From positions 1 through 64,000 of the forward strand of contig NW_027474220.1 in NCBI RefSeq assembly GCF_050947335.1: DNA of 64,000 nt, given 5' to 3'. This stretch comes from Megachile rotundata (Eukaryota > Arthropoda > Insecta > Hymenoptera > Megachilidae). Numbering within the stretch: the stretch's first letter is position 1; each line of letters starts with the position of its first letter. Position numbers and translations under genes: made by a program. Shown here in pieces: positions 43,531 through 58,128 of this stretch. The notes under the pieces were generated by a model. It ran no database searches. It had not been told where the DNA came from and worked only from the letters and a program-made list of their open reading frames with translations.

Positions 43531-44200
43531 ACACAATCACACAATCACAATCACACAATCACAATCACACAATCACAATCACACAATCACAATCACACAA
43601 TCACAATCACACAATCACAATCACACAATCACAATCACACAATCACAATCACACAATCACAATCACACAATCACAATCACACAATCACAATCACACAATC
43701 ACAATCACACAATCACAATCACACAATCACAATCACACAATCACAATCACACAATCACAATCACACAATCACACAATCACAATCACACAATCACAATCAC
43801 ACAATCACAATCACACAATCACAATCACACAATCACAATCACAATCACACAATCACAATCACACAATCACAATCACGCAATCACAATCACACAATCACAC
43901 AATCACACAATCACACAATCACACAATCACACATTCACACAATCACACAATCACACAATCACACAATCACACAATCACACAATCACACAATCACACAATC
44001 ACACAATCACACAATCTCACAATCACACAATCACACAATCACACAATCACACAATCACACAATCACGCAATCACACAATCACGCAATCACACAATCACGC
44101 AATCACACTATCACGCAATCACACAATCACGCAATCACACAATCACGCAATCACACAATCACGCAATCACACATTCACGCAATAACACAATCACACAATC
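43531..44200. repeat. 14-mer array and CATTC/CTCAC module, long form, copy 4
   Basis: 14-mers to ACGC at 43877, then ACATTCAC, AATCTCAC, ACGC/ACAC alternation with ACTATC, ACATTCACGC and AATAAC. Confidence 0.9.
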
Positions 44201-45254
44201 ACACAATCACAATCACACAATCACAATCACACAATCACAATCACACAATCACAATCACACAATCACAATCACACAATCATAATCACAGAATCACAATCAC
44301 ACAATCACAATCACACAATCACAATCACACAATCACAATCACACAATCACAATCACACAATCACAATCACACAATCACAATCACACAATCACAATCACAC
44401 AATCACAATCACACAATCACAGTCACACAATCACAGTCACACAATCACAGTCACACAATCACAGTCACACAATCACAGTCACACAATCACAGTCACACAA
44501 TCACAGTCACACAATCACAGTCACACAATCACAATCACACAATCACAATCACACAACCACAATCACACAATCACAATCACACAATCACACAATTACAATC
44601 ACACAATCACTATCACACAATCACACAATCACACAATCACAATCACACAATCACAATCACACACTCTCAATCACACAATCGCACAATCACACAATCGCAC
44701 AATCACAATCACACAATCACAATCACAATCACACAATCACACAATCACAATCACACAATCACAATCACACAATCACACAATCACAATCACACAATCACAA
44801 TCACACAATCACAATCACACAATCACAATCACACAATCACAATCACACAATCACAATCACACAATCACAATCACACAATCACAATCACACAATCACAATC
44901 ACACAATCACAATCACACAATCACAATCACACAATCACAATCACACAATCACAATCACACAATCACAATCACACAATCACAATCACACAATCACAATCAC
45001 ACAATCACAATCACACAATCACAATCACACAATCACAATCACACAATCACAATCACACAATCACAATCACACAATCACAATCACACAATCACAATCACAC
45101 AATCACAATCACACAATCACAATCACACAATCACAATCACACAATCACAATCACACAATCACAATCACACAATCACAATCACACAATCACCATCACACAA
45201 TCACAATCACACAATCACAATCACACAATCACAATCACACAATCACAATCACAC
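44201..45254. repeat. 14-mer block with CAGTC x8 (44422-44520) and landmark 44663
   Basis: CATAATC/CAGAATC, then eight rather than seven CAGTC 14-mers, ACAACC, ATTAC, ACTATC, landmark at 44663, 14-mers and ACCATC near 45190. Confidence 0.9.
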
Positions 45255-45570
45255 ACTCTCAATCACACAGCCGCAGAATCACACAATCGCACAATCACAC
45301 AATCACACAATCACACGATCAGACAATCACACGATCACATAATCACACAATCACACAATCACACAATCACAATCACAAAATCAGAATCACAATCACACAA
45401 TCACAATCACACACTCTCAATCACACAGCCGCAGAATCACACAATCGCACAATCACACAATCACACAATCACACGATCAGACAATCACACGATCACATAA
45501 TCACACAATCACACAATCACACAATCACAATCACAAAATCAGAATCACAATCACACAATCACAATCACAC
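45255..45570. repeat. CCGCAG dimer, copy 7
   Basis: Units start at 45255 and 45413 (158 bp apart), 4734 bp after copy 5, followed by ACAAACAC at 45569 (the counterpart of 29901). Confidence 0.92.
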
Positions 45571-46190
45571 AAACACAATCACACAATCACAATCACACAA
45601 TCACAATCACACAATCACAATCACACAATCACAATCACACAATCACAATCACACAATCACAATCACACAATCACAATCACACAATCACAATCACACAATC
45701 ACAATCACACAATCACAATCACACAATCACAATCACACAATCACAATCACACAATCACAATCACACAATCACAATCACACAATCACAATCACACAATCAC
45801 AATCACACAATCACAATCACACAATCACAATCACACAATCACAATCACACAATCACAATCACACAATCACAATCACACAATCACACAATCACAATCACAC
45901 AATCACAATCACACAATCACAATCACACAATCACAATCACACAATCACAATCACAATCACACAATCACAATCACACAATCACAATCACGCAATCACAATC
46001 ACACAATCACACAATCACACAATCACACAATCACACAATCACACATTCACACAATCACACAATCACACAATCACACAATCACACAATCACACAATCACAC
46101 AATCACACAATCACACAATCACACAATCTCACAATCACACAATCACACAATCACACAATCACACAATCACACAATCACGCAATCACAATC
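45571..46190. repeat. 14-mer array and CATTC/CTCAC module, short form
   Basis: 14-mers to ACGC at 45989, 8-mers with ACATTCAC and AATCTCAC, and a final single ACGC near 46178. This is an intact counterpart of the damaged module at 24211-24410. Confidence 0.9.
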
Positions 46191-47244
46191 ACACAATCAC
46201 AATCACACAATCACAATCACACAATCACAATCACACAATCACAATCACACAATCACAATCACACAATCATAATCACAGAATCACAATCACACAATCACAA
46301 TCACACAATCACAATCACACAATCACAATCACACAATCACAATCACACAATCACAATCACACAATCACAATCACACAATCACAATCACACAATCACAATC
46401 ACACAATCACAATCACACAATCACAATCACACAATCACAATCACACAATCACAATCACACAATCACAATCACACAATCACAATCACACAATCACAATCAC
46501 ACAATCACAATCACACAATCACAATCACACAATCACAATCACACAATCACAATCACACAATCACAATCACACAATCACAATCACACAATCACAATCACAC
46601 AATCACAATCACACAATCACAATCACACAATCACAATCACACAATCACAATCACACAATCACAATCACACAATCACAATCACACAATCACAATCACACAA
46701 TCACAATCACACAATCACAATCACACAATCACAATCACACAATCACAATCACACAATCACAATCACACAATCACAATCACACAATCACAATCACACAATC
46801 ACAATCACACAATCACAATCACACAATCACAATCACACAATCACAATCACACAATCACAATCACACAATCACAATCACACAATCACAATCACACAATCAC
46901 AATCACACAATCACAATCACACAATCACAATCACACAATCACAATCACACAATCACAATCACACAATCACAATCACACAATCACAATCACACAATCACAA
47001 TCACACAATCACAATCACACAATCACAATCACACAATCACAATCACACAATCACAATCACACAATCACAATCACACAATCACAATCACACAATCACAATC
47101 ACACAATCACAATCACACAATCACAATCACACAATCACAATCACACAATCACAATCACACAATCACAATCACACAATCACAATCACACAATCACAATCAC
47201 ACAATCACAATCACACAATCACAATCACACAATCACAATCACAC
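46191..47244. repeat. 14-mer array
   Basis: CATAATC/CAGAATC at 46268-46280, then about 65 plain 14-mers, with one extra 8-mer near 47250 where the divergent cluster begins. Confidence 0.9.
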
Positions 47245-47874
47245 AATCACACAATCACAATCACACAATCACAATCACACAACCACAATCACACAATCAC
47301 AATCACACAATCACAATCACACAATCACAATCACACAATCACAATCACACAATCCCAATTACACAATCACAATCACACAATCACAATCTCACAATCACAA
47401 TCACACAATCAGAATCACAGAATCACACAAATGCAATCACACAATCGCAATCACACAATCGCAATCACACAATCACAATCACACAATCACACAATCACAC
47501 AATCACACAATCACACAATCACAATCACACAATCACGATCACGCAATCACACAATCACAATCACAAAATCACAATCACACACTTTCAATCACACAATCCC
47601 AGTCACACAATCCCAATTACACAATCACAATCACACAATCACAATCTCACAATCACAATCACACAATCAGAATCACAGAATCACACAATTGCAATCACAC
47701 AACCGCAATCACACAATCGCAATCACACAATCGCAATCACACAACCGCAATCACACAACCACAATCACACAACCACAATCACACAACCACAATCCCACAA
47801 CCACAATCACACAACCACGATCACACAACCACGATCACACAACCACAGTCACACAATCATAGTCACACAATCAC
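47245..47874. repeat. Divergent variant cluster, copy 2
   Basis: Same variant order as 30141-30770 at constant offset 17104, including the ACTTTC landmark (47581) and the ATG-initiated repeat frame 47431-47862, whose translation is identical to that of 30327-30758. Fixed offset and identical translation imply a recent segmental duplication. Confidence 0.93.
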
Positions 47875-49010
47875 ACAATCACACAATCACACAATCACTC
47901 AATCACACAATCACACAGTCACACAATCACACAATCACACAATCACACAAACACACAATCACACAATCACACAATCACACAATCACACAACCACACAATC
48001 ACACAACCACACAATCACACAACCACACAATCACTCAGTCACGCAATCACGCAATCACGCAATCACGCAATCACGCAATCACGCAATCACGCAATCACGC
48101 AATCACGCAATCACGCAATCACGCAATCACGCAATCACACAATCACACAATCACACAATCACACAATCACACAATCACAATCACACAATCACAGTCACAC
48201 AATCACAGTCACACAATCACAATCACACAATCACAATCACACTATCACAATCACACAATCACAATCACACAATCACAATCACACAATCCCAATCACACAA
48301 TCACAATCACACAATCACAATCACACAATCACAATCACACAATCACAATCACACAATCACAATCACACAATCACAATCACACAATCACAATCAACCAATC
48401 ACAATCACACAATCACAATCACACAATCACAATCACAAAATCACACAATCACAATCACACAATCACAATCACACAATCACAATCACACAATCACAATCAC
48501 AATCACACAATCACAATCACACAATCACAATCACACAATCACAATTACAATCACACAATCACAATCACACAATCACAATCACACAATCACAATCACACAA
48601 TCACACAATTACAACCACACAATCACAATCACACAAACACAATCACAATCACAATCACAATCACACAATCACAATCACACAATCACAATCACACAATCAC
48701 AATCACACAATCACACAATCACAATCACACAATCACAATCACACAATCACAATCACACAATCACAATCACACAATCACAATCACACAATCACAATCACAC
48801 AATCACAATCACACAATCACAATCACACAATCACAATCACACAATCACAATCACACAATCACAATCACACAATCACAATCACACAATCACAATCACACAA
48901 TCACAATCACACAATCACAATCACACAATCACAATCACACAATCACAATCACACAATCACAATCACACAATCACAATCACACAATCACAATCACACAATC
49001 ACAATCACAC
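47875..49010. repeat. ACAACC/ACGC run and private-variant 14-mer array, copy 2
   Basis: Counterpart of 30771-31830: ACTATC at 48241, AATCAACC at 48393, ATTAC at 48544 and 48608, ACAAACAC at 48633. Private differences include ACAAAATC near 48436, one extra ACAATC after 48640, and loss of the AACCACAC seen at 31591. Confidence 0.9.
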
Positions 49011-49690
49011 ACTCTCAATCACACAATCGCACAATCACACAATCGCACAATCACACAATCACACAATCACACGATCACATAATCACACAATCACACAATC
49101 ACACAATCACACAATCACACAATCACACAATCACACAATCACACAATCACACAATCACACAATCACACAATCACACAATCACAGAATCACACAATCACAC
49201 AATCACACAATCACACAATCACACAATCACACAATCACACAATCACACAATCACACAATCACACAATCACACAATCACACAATCACCCAATCACACAATC
49301 ACACAATCACGCAATCACACAATGACACAATCACGCAATCACACAATCACGCAATCACACAATCACGCAATCACACAATCACGCAATCACACAATCACGC
49401 AATCACACAATCACGCAATCACACAATCACGCAATCACACAATCACGCAATCACACAATCACGCAATCACACAACCACACAATCACACAACCACACAATC
49501 ACACAACCACACAATCACACAACCACACAATCACACAGTCACGCAATCACGCAATCACGCAATCACGCAATCACGCAATCGCGCAATCACGCAATCACGC
49601 AATCACGCAATCACGCAATCACGCAATCACGCAATCACGCAATCACACAATCACACAATCACACAATCACACAATCACACAATCACAATC
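49011..49690. repeat. GCGC module, with private ATG
   Basis: Landmark at 49011, CGCGC at 49580 (569 bp). One ACACAATC has become ACACAATG at 49322, creating an ATG. With a private AATAAC at 50757, this delimits a 479-codon repeat frame that is not a credible gene. Confidence 0.9.
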
Positions 49691-51120
49691 ACACAATCAC
49701 AGTCACACAATCACAGTCACACAATCACAATCACACAATCACAATCACACAATCACAATCACACAATCACAATCACACAATCACAATCACACAATCACAA
49801 TCACACAATCACAATCACACAATCACAATCACACAATCACAATCACACAATCACAATCACACAATCACAATCACACAATCACAATCACACAATCACAATC
49901 ACACAATCACAATCACACAATCACAATCACACAATCACAATCACACAATCACAATCACACAATCACAATCACACAATCACAATCACACAATCACAATCAC
50001 ACAATCACAATCACACAATCACAATCACACAATCACAATCACACAATCACAATCACACAATCACAATCACACAATCACAATCACACAATCACAATCACAC
50101 AATCACAATCACACAATCACAATCACACAATCACAATCACACAATCACAATCACACAATCACAATCACACAATCACAATCACAATCACACAATCACAATC
50201 ACACAATCACAATCACACAATCACAATCACACAATCACAATCACACAATCACAATCACACAATCACAATCACACAATCACAATCACACAATCACAATCAC
50301 ACAATCACAATCACACAATCACAATCACACAATCACAATCACACAATCACAATCACACAATCACAATCACACAATCACAATCACACAATCACAATCACAC
50401 AATCACAATCACACAATCACAATCACACAATCACAATCACACAATCACAATCACACAATCACAATCACACAATCACAATCACACAATCACAATCACACAA
50501 TCACAATCACACAATCACAATCACACAATCACAATCACACAATCACAATCACACAATCACAATCACACAATCACAATCACACAATCACAATCACACAATC
50601 ACAATCACACAATCACAATCACACAATCACAATCACACAATCACAATCACACAATCACAATCACACAATCACAATCACACAATCACAATCACACAATCAC
50701 AATCACACAATCACAATCACACAATCACAATCACACAATCACAATCACACAATCACAATAACACAATCACAATCACACAATCACAATCACACAATCACAA
50801 TCACACAATCACAATCACACAATCACAATCACACAATCACAATCACACAATCACAATCACACAATCACAATCACAATCACACAATCACAATCACACAATC
50901 ACAATCACACTATCACAATCACACAATCACAATCACACAATCACAATCACACAATCACAATCACACAATCACAATCACACAATCACAATCACACAATCAC
51001 AATCACACAATCACAATCACACAATCACAATCCCACAATCACAATCACACAATCACAATCACACAATCACAATCACACAATCACAATCACACAATCACAA
51101 TCACACAATCACAATCACAC
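49691..51120. repeat. 14-mer array, contracted copy of 32511-35410
   Basis: 6-mer doublets at 50175-50186 and 50867-50878 and ACTATC at about 50909 match 33079-33090, 35031-35042 and about 35073. The array is 1470 bp (105 14-mers) shorter. Private variants are AATAAC at 50757 and CCCACAATC near 51031. Confidence 0.93.
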
Positions 51121-51360
51121 ACTCTCAATCACACAATCGCACAATCACACAATCGCACAATCACACGATCACACAATCACACGATCAGACAATCACACGA
51201 TCACATAATCACACAATCACACAATCACACAATCACACAATCACAATCACACAATCATACAATCACAATCACACAATCACAATCACACAAACACAATCAC
51301 ACAATCACAATCACACAATCGCAATCACACAATCACAATCACCCAATCACAATCACACAA
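51121..51360. repeat. CTCTC landmark with CGATC/CATAC cluster
   Basis: Three CGATC, CAGAC, CATAATC, CATACAATC, ACAAACAC, AATCGCAATC, ACCCAATC. The third copy of this cluster. Confidence 0.88.
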
Positions 51361-52140
51361 TCACAATCACACAATCACAATCACACAATCACAATCACAC
51401 AATCACAATCACACAATCACAATCACACAATCACAATCACACAATCACAATCACACAATCACAATCACACAATCACAATCACACAATCACAATCACACAA
51501 TCACAATCACACAATCACAATCACACAATCACAATCACACAATCACAATCACACAATCACAATCACACAATCACAATCACACAATCACAATCACACAATC
51601 ACAATCACACAATCACAATCACACAATCACAATCACACAATCACAATCACACAATCACAATCACACAATCACAATCACACAATCACAATCACACAATCAC
51701 AATCACACAATCACAATCACACAATCACAATCACACAATCACAATCACACAATCACAATCACACAATCACAATCACACAATCACAATCACACAATCACAA
51801 TCACACAATCACAATCACACAATCACAATCACACAATCACAATCACACAATCACAATCACACAATCACAATCACACAATCACAATCACACAATCACAATC
51901 ACACAATCACAATCACACAATCACAATCACACAATCACAATCACACAATCACAATCACACAATCACAATCACACAATCACAATCACACAATCACAATCAC
52001 ACAATCACAATCACACAATCACAATCACACAATCACAATCACACAATCACAATCACACAATCACAATCACACAATCACAATCACACAATCACAATCACAC
52101 AATCACAATCACACAATCACAATCACACAATCACAATCAC
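51361..52140. repeat. 14-mer array
   Basis: About 55 plain ACACAATCACAATC units with no visible substitution. Confidence 0.92.
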
Positions 52141-52700
52141 ACAATCACACAATCACACAATCAAACAATCACACAATCACACAATCACACAATCACACAA
52201 TCACACAATCACACAATCACACAATCACAATCACACAATCACAATCACAAAATCACAATCACACACTCTCAATCACACAATCCCAGTCACACAATCCCAA
52301 TTACACAATCACAATCACACAATCACAATCTCACAATCACAATCACACAATCAGAATCACAGAATCACACAATTGCAATCACACAATCGCAATCACACAA
52401 TCGCAATCACACAATCGCAATCACACAACCGCAATCACACAACCACAATCACACAACCACAATCACACAACAACAATCACACAACCACAATCCCACAACC
52501 ACGATCACACAACCACGATCACACAACCACGATCACACAACCACAATCACACAACCACAATCACACAACCACAATCACACAATCACAATCACAATCACAC
52601 AATCACAATCACACAATCACAATCACACAATCACAATCACACAATCACACAATTACAATCACACAATCACAATCAAACAAACACAATCACACAATCACAA
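52141..52700. repeat. Chimeric variant cluster
   Basis: 8-mers with AATCAAACAATC, then the landmark (52265) with CCCAGTC, CCCAATTAC, AATCTCAC, CAGAATC and ACAATTGC as in 30447-30600. It continues with ACAACAACAATC (52467), ACCACGATC x3 and AATCAAACAAAC as in 36585-36815. It therefore joins the left part of the divergent cluster to the right part of the CCACAATC cluster. Confidence 0.87.
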
Positions 52701-53300
52701 TCACACAATCACAATCACACAATCACAATCACACAATCACAATCACACAATCACAATCACACAATCACAATCACACAATCACAATCACACAATCACAATC
52801 ACACAATCACAATCACACAATCACAATCACACAATCACAATCACACAATCACAATCACACAAACAATCACACAATCACAATCACACAATCACAATCACAC
52901 AATCACAATCACACAATCACTATCACACAATCACAATCACAATCACACAATCACAATCACACAATCACAATCACACAATCACAATCACACAATCACAATC
53001 ACACAATCACAATCACACAATCACAATCACACAATCACAATCACACAATCACAATCACACAATCACAATCACACAATCACAATCACACAATCACTATCAC
53101 ACAATCACACAATCACACAATCACACAATCACAATCACACGATCACACAATCACACGATCACACAATCACACAATCACACAATCACACAATCACAATCAC
53201 ACGATCACACAATCACACAATCACACAATCACACAATCACACAATCACAATCACACAATCACAATCACAATCACACAATCACAATCACACAATCACACAA
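52701..53300. repeat. 14-mer array with ACTATC/ACGATC cluster, copy 4
   Basis: ACAAACAATC irregularity near 52860, ACTATC near 52919 and 53093, then three ACACGATC with 8-mers (53145-53205). One more CGATC than the other copies. Confidence 0.87.
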
Positions 53301-54540
53301 TCACAATCACACAATCACAATCACACAATCACAATCACACAATCACAATCACACAATCACAATCACACAATCACAATCACACAATCACAATCACACAATC
53401 ACAATCACACAATCACAATCACACAATCACAATCACACAATCACAATCACACAATCACAATCACACAATCACAATCACACAATCACAATCACACAATCAC
53501 AATCACACAATCACAATCACACAATCACAATCACACAATCACAATCACACAATCACAATCACACAATCACAATCACACAATCACAATCACACAATCACAA
53601 TCACACAATCACAATCACACAATCACAATCACACAATCACAATCACACAATCACAATCACACAATCACAATCACACAATCACAATCACACAATCACAATC
53701 ACACAATCACAATCACACAATCACAATCACACAATCACAATCACACAATCACAATCACACAATCACAATCACACAATCACAATCACACAATCACAATCAC
53801 ACAATCACAATCACACAATCACAATCACACAATCACAATCACACAATCACAATCACACAATCACAATCACACAATCACAATCACACAATCACAATCACAC
53901 AATCACAATCACACAATCACAATCACACAATCACAATCACACAATCACAATCACACAATCACAATCACACAATCACAATCACACAATCACAATCACACAA
54001 TCACAATCACACAATCACAATCACACAATCACAATCACACAATCACAATCACACAATCACAATCACACAATCACAATCACACAATCACAATCACACAATC
54101 ACAATCACACAATCACAATCACACAATCACAATCACACAATCACAATCACACAATCACAATCACACAATCACAATCACACAATCACAATCACACAATCAC
54201 AATCACACAATCACAATCACACAATCACAATCACACAATCACAATCACACAATCACAATCACACAATCACAATCACACAATCACAATCACACAATCACAA
54301 TCACACAATCACAATCACACAATCACAATCACACAATCACAATCACACAATCACAATCACACAATCACAATCACACAATCACAATCACACAATCACAATC
54401 ACACAATCACAATCACAATCACACAATCACAATCACACAATCACAATCACACAATCACAATCACACAATCACAATCACACAATCACAATCACACAATCAC
54501 AATCACACAATCACAATCACACAATCACAATCACACAATC
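53301..54540. repeat. 14-mer array
   Basis: About 80 plain 14-mers, with one 6-mer doublet near 54415. Confidence 0.92.
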
Positions 54541-54915
54541 ACAATCACACAATCACACAATTACAATCACACAATCACAATCAAACAAACACAATCACAC
54601 AATCACAATCACACAATCACAATCACACAATCACAATCACACAATCACAATCACACAATCACAATCACACAATCACAATCACACAATCACAATCACACAA
54701 TCACAATCACACAATCACAATCACACAATCACAATCACACAATCACAATCACACAATCACAATCACACAATCACAATCACACAATCACAATCACACAATC
54801 ACAATCACACAATCACAATCACACAATCACAATCACAATCACACAATCACAATCACACAATCACAATCACACAATCACAATCACACAATCACAATCACAC
54901 AATCACAATCACACA
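54541..54915. repeat. 14-mer array opened by ATTAC / AATCAAACAAAC
   Basis: ATTAC at 54560 and AATCAAACAAAC near 54582, then 14-mers. The same pair at 55682/55704 opens the next tandem unit. Confidence 0.88.
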
Positions 54916-55320
54916 ATCACACAATCACACAATCACACAATCACACAATCACACAATCACACAATCACACAATCACACAATCACACAATCAAACAATCAC
55001 ACAATCACACAATCACACAATCAGACAATCACACAATCTCCCAATCACATAATCACACAATCACACAATCACACAATCACACAATCACAATCACAATCAC
55101 ACAATCTCAATCATACAATCACACAATTGCAATCACACAATCACACAATTGCAATCACACAATCGCAACCACACAAAAGCAGTCGCACAATCACAGTTGC
55201 ACAATCGCAGTCGCGCAATCACAGTCACGCAATCACACAATTGCAATCACACAATCGCGACCACACAAAAGCAATCGCACAATCACAGTTGCACAATCAC
55301 AGTCGCACAGTCACACAATC
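54916..55320. repeat. 8-mers plus the most divergent satellite block, copy 1
   Basis: 8-mers with AATCAAACAATC, CAGAC and TCTCCC, 14-mers with CTCAATCATAC, then 55128-55314: two 92 bp half-units (at 55148 and 55240), each with ATTGCAATC, AATCGC(A/G)ACC, ACAAAAGCA and CAGTTGCAC. This is the most G- and CpG-containing part of the + strand. Open frames starting at TTG run through it but show no protein features. Confidence 0.88.
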
Positions 55321-56140
55321 ACAATCACACAATCACAATCACACAATCACAATCACACAATCACAATCACACAATCACAATCACACAATCACAATCACAC
55401 AATCACAATCACACAATCACAATCACAATCACACAATCACAATCACACAATCACAATCACACAATCACAATCACACAATCACAATCACACAATCACAATC
55501 ACACAATCACAATCACACAATCACAATCACACAATCACAATCACACAATCACAATCACACAATCACAATCACACAATCACAATCACACAATCACAATCAC
55601 ACAATCACAATCACACAATCACAATCACACAATCACAATCACACAATCACAATCACACAATCACAATCACACAATCACACAATTACAATCACACAATCAC
55701 AATCAAACAAACACAATCACACAATCACAATCACACAATCACAATCACACAATCACAATCACACAATCACAATCACACAATCACAATCACACAATCACAA
55801 TCACAATCACACAATCACAATCACACAATCACAATCACACAATCACAATCACACAATCACAATCACACAATCACAATCACACAATCACAATCACACAATC
55901 ACAATCACACAATCACAATCACACAATCACAATCACACAATCACAATCACACAATCACAATCACACAATCACAATCACACAATCACAATCACACAATCAC
56001 AATCACACAATCACACAATCACAATCACACAATCACAATCACACAATCACAATCACACAATCACAATCACAATCACACAATCACAATCACACAATCACAA
56101 TCACACAATCACAATCACACAATCACAATCACACAATCAC
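55321..56140. repeat. 14-mer array between divergent blocks
   Basis: 14-mers with 6-mer doublets near 55425, 55800 and 56070, ATTAC at 55682 and AATCAAACAAAC near 55704. Confidence 0.88.
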
Positions 56141-56556
56141 ACAATCACACAATCACACAATCACACAATCACACAATCACACAATCACACAATCACACAA
56201 TCACACAATCAAACAATCACACAATCACACAATCACACAATCACACAATCACACAATCAGACAATCACACAATCTCCCAATCACATAATCACACAATCAC
56301 ACAATCACACAATCACACAATCACAATCACAATCACACAATCTCAATCATACAATCACACAATTGCAATCACACAATCACACAATTGCAATCACACAATC
56401 GCAACCACACAAAAGCAGTCGCACAATCACAGTTGCACAATCGCAGTCGCGCAATCACAGTCACGCAATCACACAATTGCAATCACACAATCGCGACCAC
56501 ACAAAAGCAATCGCACAATCACAGTTGCACAATCACAGTCGCACAGTCACACAATC
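56141..56556. repeat. 8-mers plus most divergent block, copy 2
   Basis: Repeats 54916-55320: AATCAAAC 54991/56211 (offset 1220), TCTCCC 55037/56273 and TTGCAATC 55149/56385 (offset 1236). The 16 bp difference is two 8-mers. Both 92 bp half-units are present. Confidence 0.9.
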
Positions 56557-57030
56557 ACAATCACACAATCACAATCACACAATCACAATCACACAATCAC
56601 AATCACACAATCACAATCACACAATCACAATCACACAATCACAATTACACAGTCACAATCACACAATCACAATCTCACAATCACAATCACACAATCACAA
56701 TCACAATCACACAATCACAATCACACAATCACACAATCACAATCACACAATCACAATCACACAAACACAATCACACAATCACAGTCACAATCACACAATC
56801 ACAATCACACAATCACAATCACACAATCACAATCACACAATCACAATCACACAATCACAATCACACAATCGCAATCACACAATCGCAATCACACAATCGC
56901 AATCACACAATCACAATCACACAATCACAATCACACAATCACAATCACACAATCACAATCACACAATCACAATCACACAATCAGAATCACACAATCAGAA
57001 TCACACAATCACAATCACACAATCACAATC
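56557..57030. repeat. 14-mer array with scattered substitutions
   Basis: AATTACACAGTC, AATCTCAC, ACAAACAC, CAGTCACAATC, AATCGCAATC three times near 56872-56900, and two CAGAATC near 56985/56999. Confidence 0.87.
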
Positions 57031-57420
57031 ACACAAACACACAATCACACAATCACACAATCACACAATCACACAATCACACAATCACACAATCACACAA
57101 TCACAATCACACAATCACAGTCACACAATCACAGTCACACAATCACAATCACACAATCACAATCACACAATCACAATCACACAATCACAATCACACAATC
57201 CCAATCACACAATCACAATCACACAATCACAGTCACACAATCACAGTCACACAATCACAATCACACAATCACAATCACACAATCACAATCACACAATCAC
57301 AATCACACAATCCCAATCACACAATCACAATCACACAATCACAATCACACAATCACAACCACACAATCACAATCACACAATCACAATCACACAATCAGAA
57401 TCACACAATCACAATCACAC
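57031..57420. repeat. 8-mers and a 112 bp tandem pair
   Basis: ACAAACACAC and 8-mers, then two 112 bp (eight 14-mers) units, each with paired CAGTC and a CCCAATC. CAGTC G lies at 57120 and 57232, CCCAATC at 57201 and 57313. An ACAACC near 57358 and a CAGAATC near 57393 follow. Confidence 0.88.
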
Positions 57421-58128
57421 AATCACACAATCACACAATCACACAATCACACAATCACACAATCACACAATCACACAATCACACAATCACACAATCACAC
57501 AATCACAATCACACAATCACAGTCACACAATCACAATCACACAATCACAATCACACAATCACAATCACACAATCACAATCACACAATCACAATCACACAA
57601 TCACAATCACACAATCACAATCACACAATCACAATCACACAATCACAATCACACAATCACAATCACACAATCAGAATCACACAATCACAATCACACAATC
57701 ACACAATCACACAATCACACAATCACACAATCACACAATCACACAATCACACAATCACACAATCACACAATCACACAATCACACAATCACACAATCACAC
57801 AATCACACAATCACACAATCACACAATCACACAATCACACAATCACACAATCACACAATCACACAATCACACAATCACACAATCACACAATCACACAATC
57901 ACACAATCACACAATCACACAATCACACAATCACACAATCACACAATCACACAATCACACAATCACACAATCACACAATCACACAATCACACAATCACAC
58001 AATAACACAATCACACAATCACACAATCACACAATAACACAATCACACAATCACCCAATCACACAATCACGCAATCACGCAATCACGCAATCACGCAATC
58101 ACGCAATCACGCAATCACACAATCACGC
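57421..58128. repeat. 8-mer arrays and closing cassette
   Basis: 8-mers, a short 14-mer block with CAGTC, CAGAATC near 57673, then a long (ACACAATC)n run, AATAAC twice, ACCCAATC at 58053 and six ACGC. From here the sequence matches 0.5 kb onward at offset 57162, rising to 57170. Confidence 0.9.

Noticed and set aside
49322..50761. 479-codon open frame from ATG
   Set aside because: Pure repeat translation; both ends are private single-base changes absent from the sister array at 31.8-35.4 kb.
55128..55314. Non-satellite gene fragment in the divergent block
   Set aside because: Although richest in G, every stretch can be read as substituted ACAATC/ACACAATC units in register; no codon pattern or RNA-gene structure is seen.
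55149..56288. 379-codon frame from TTG, and 56385-58037 (550 codons) from TTG
   Set aside because: They start at the same word of the duplicated divergent block and read different frames of the same array; overlap with the 2050-codon frame shows they are all repeat artefacts.
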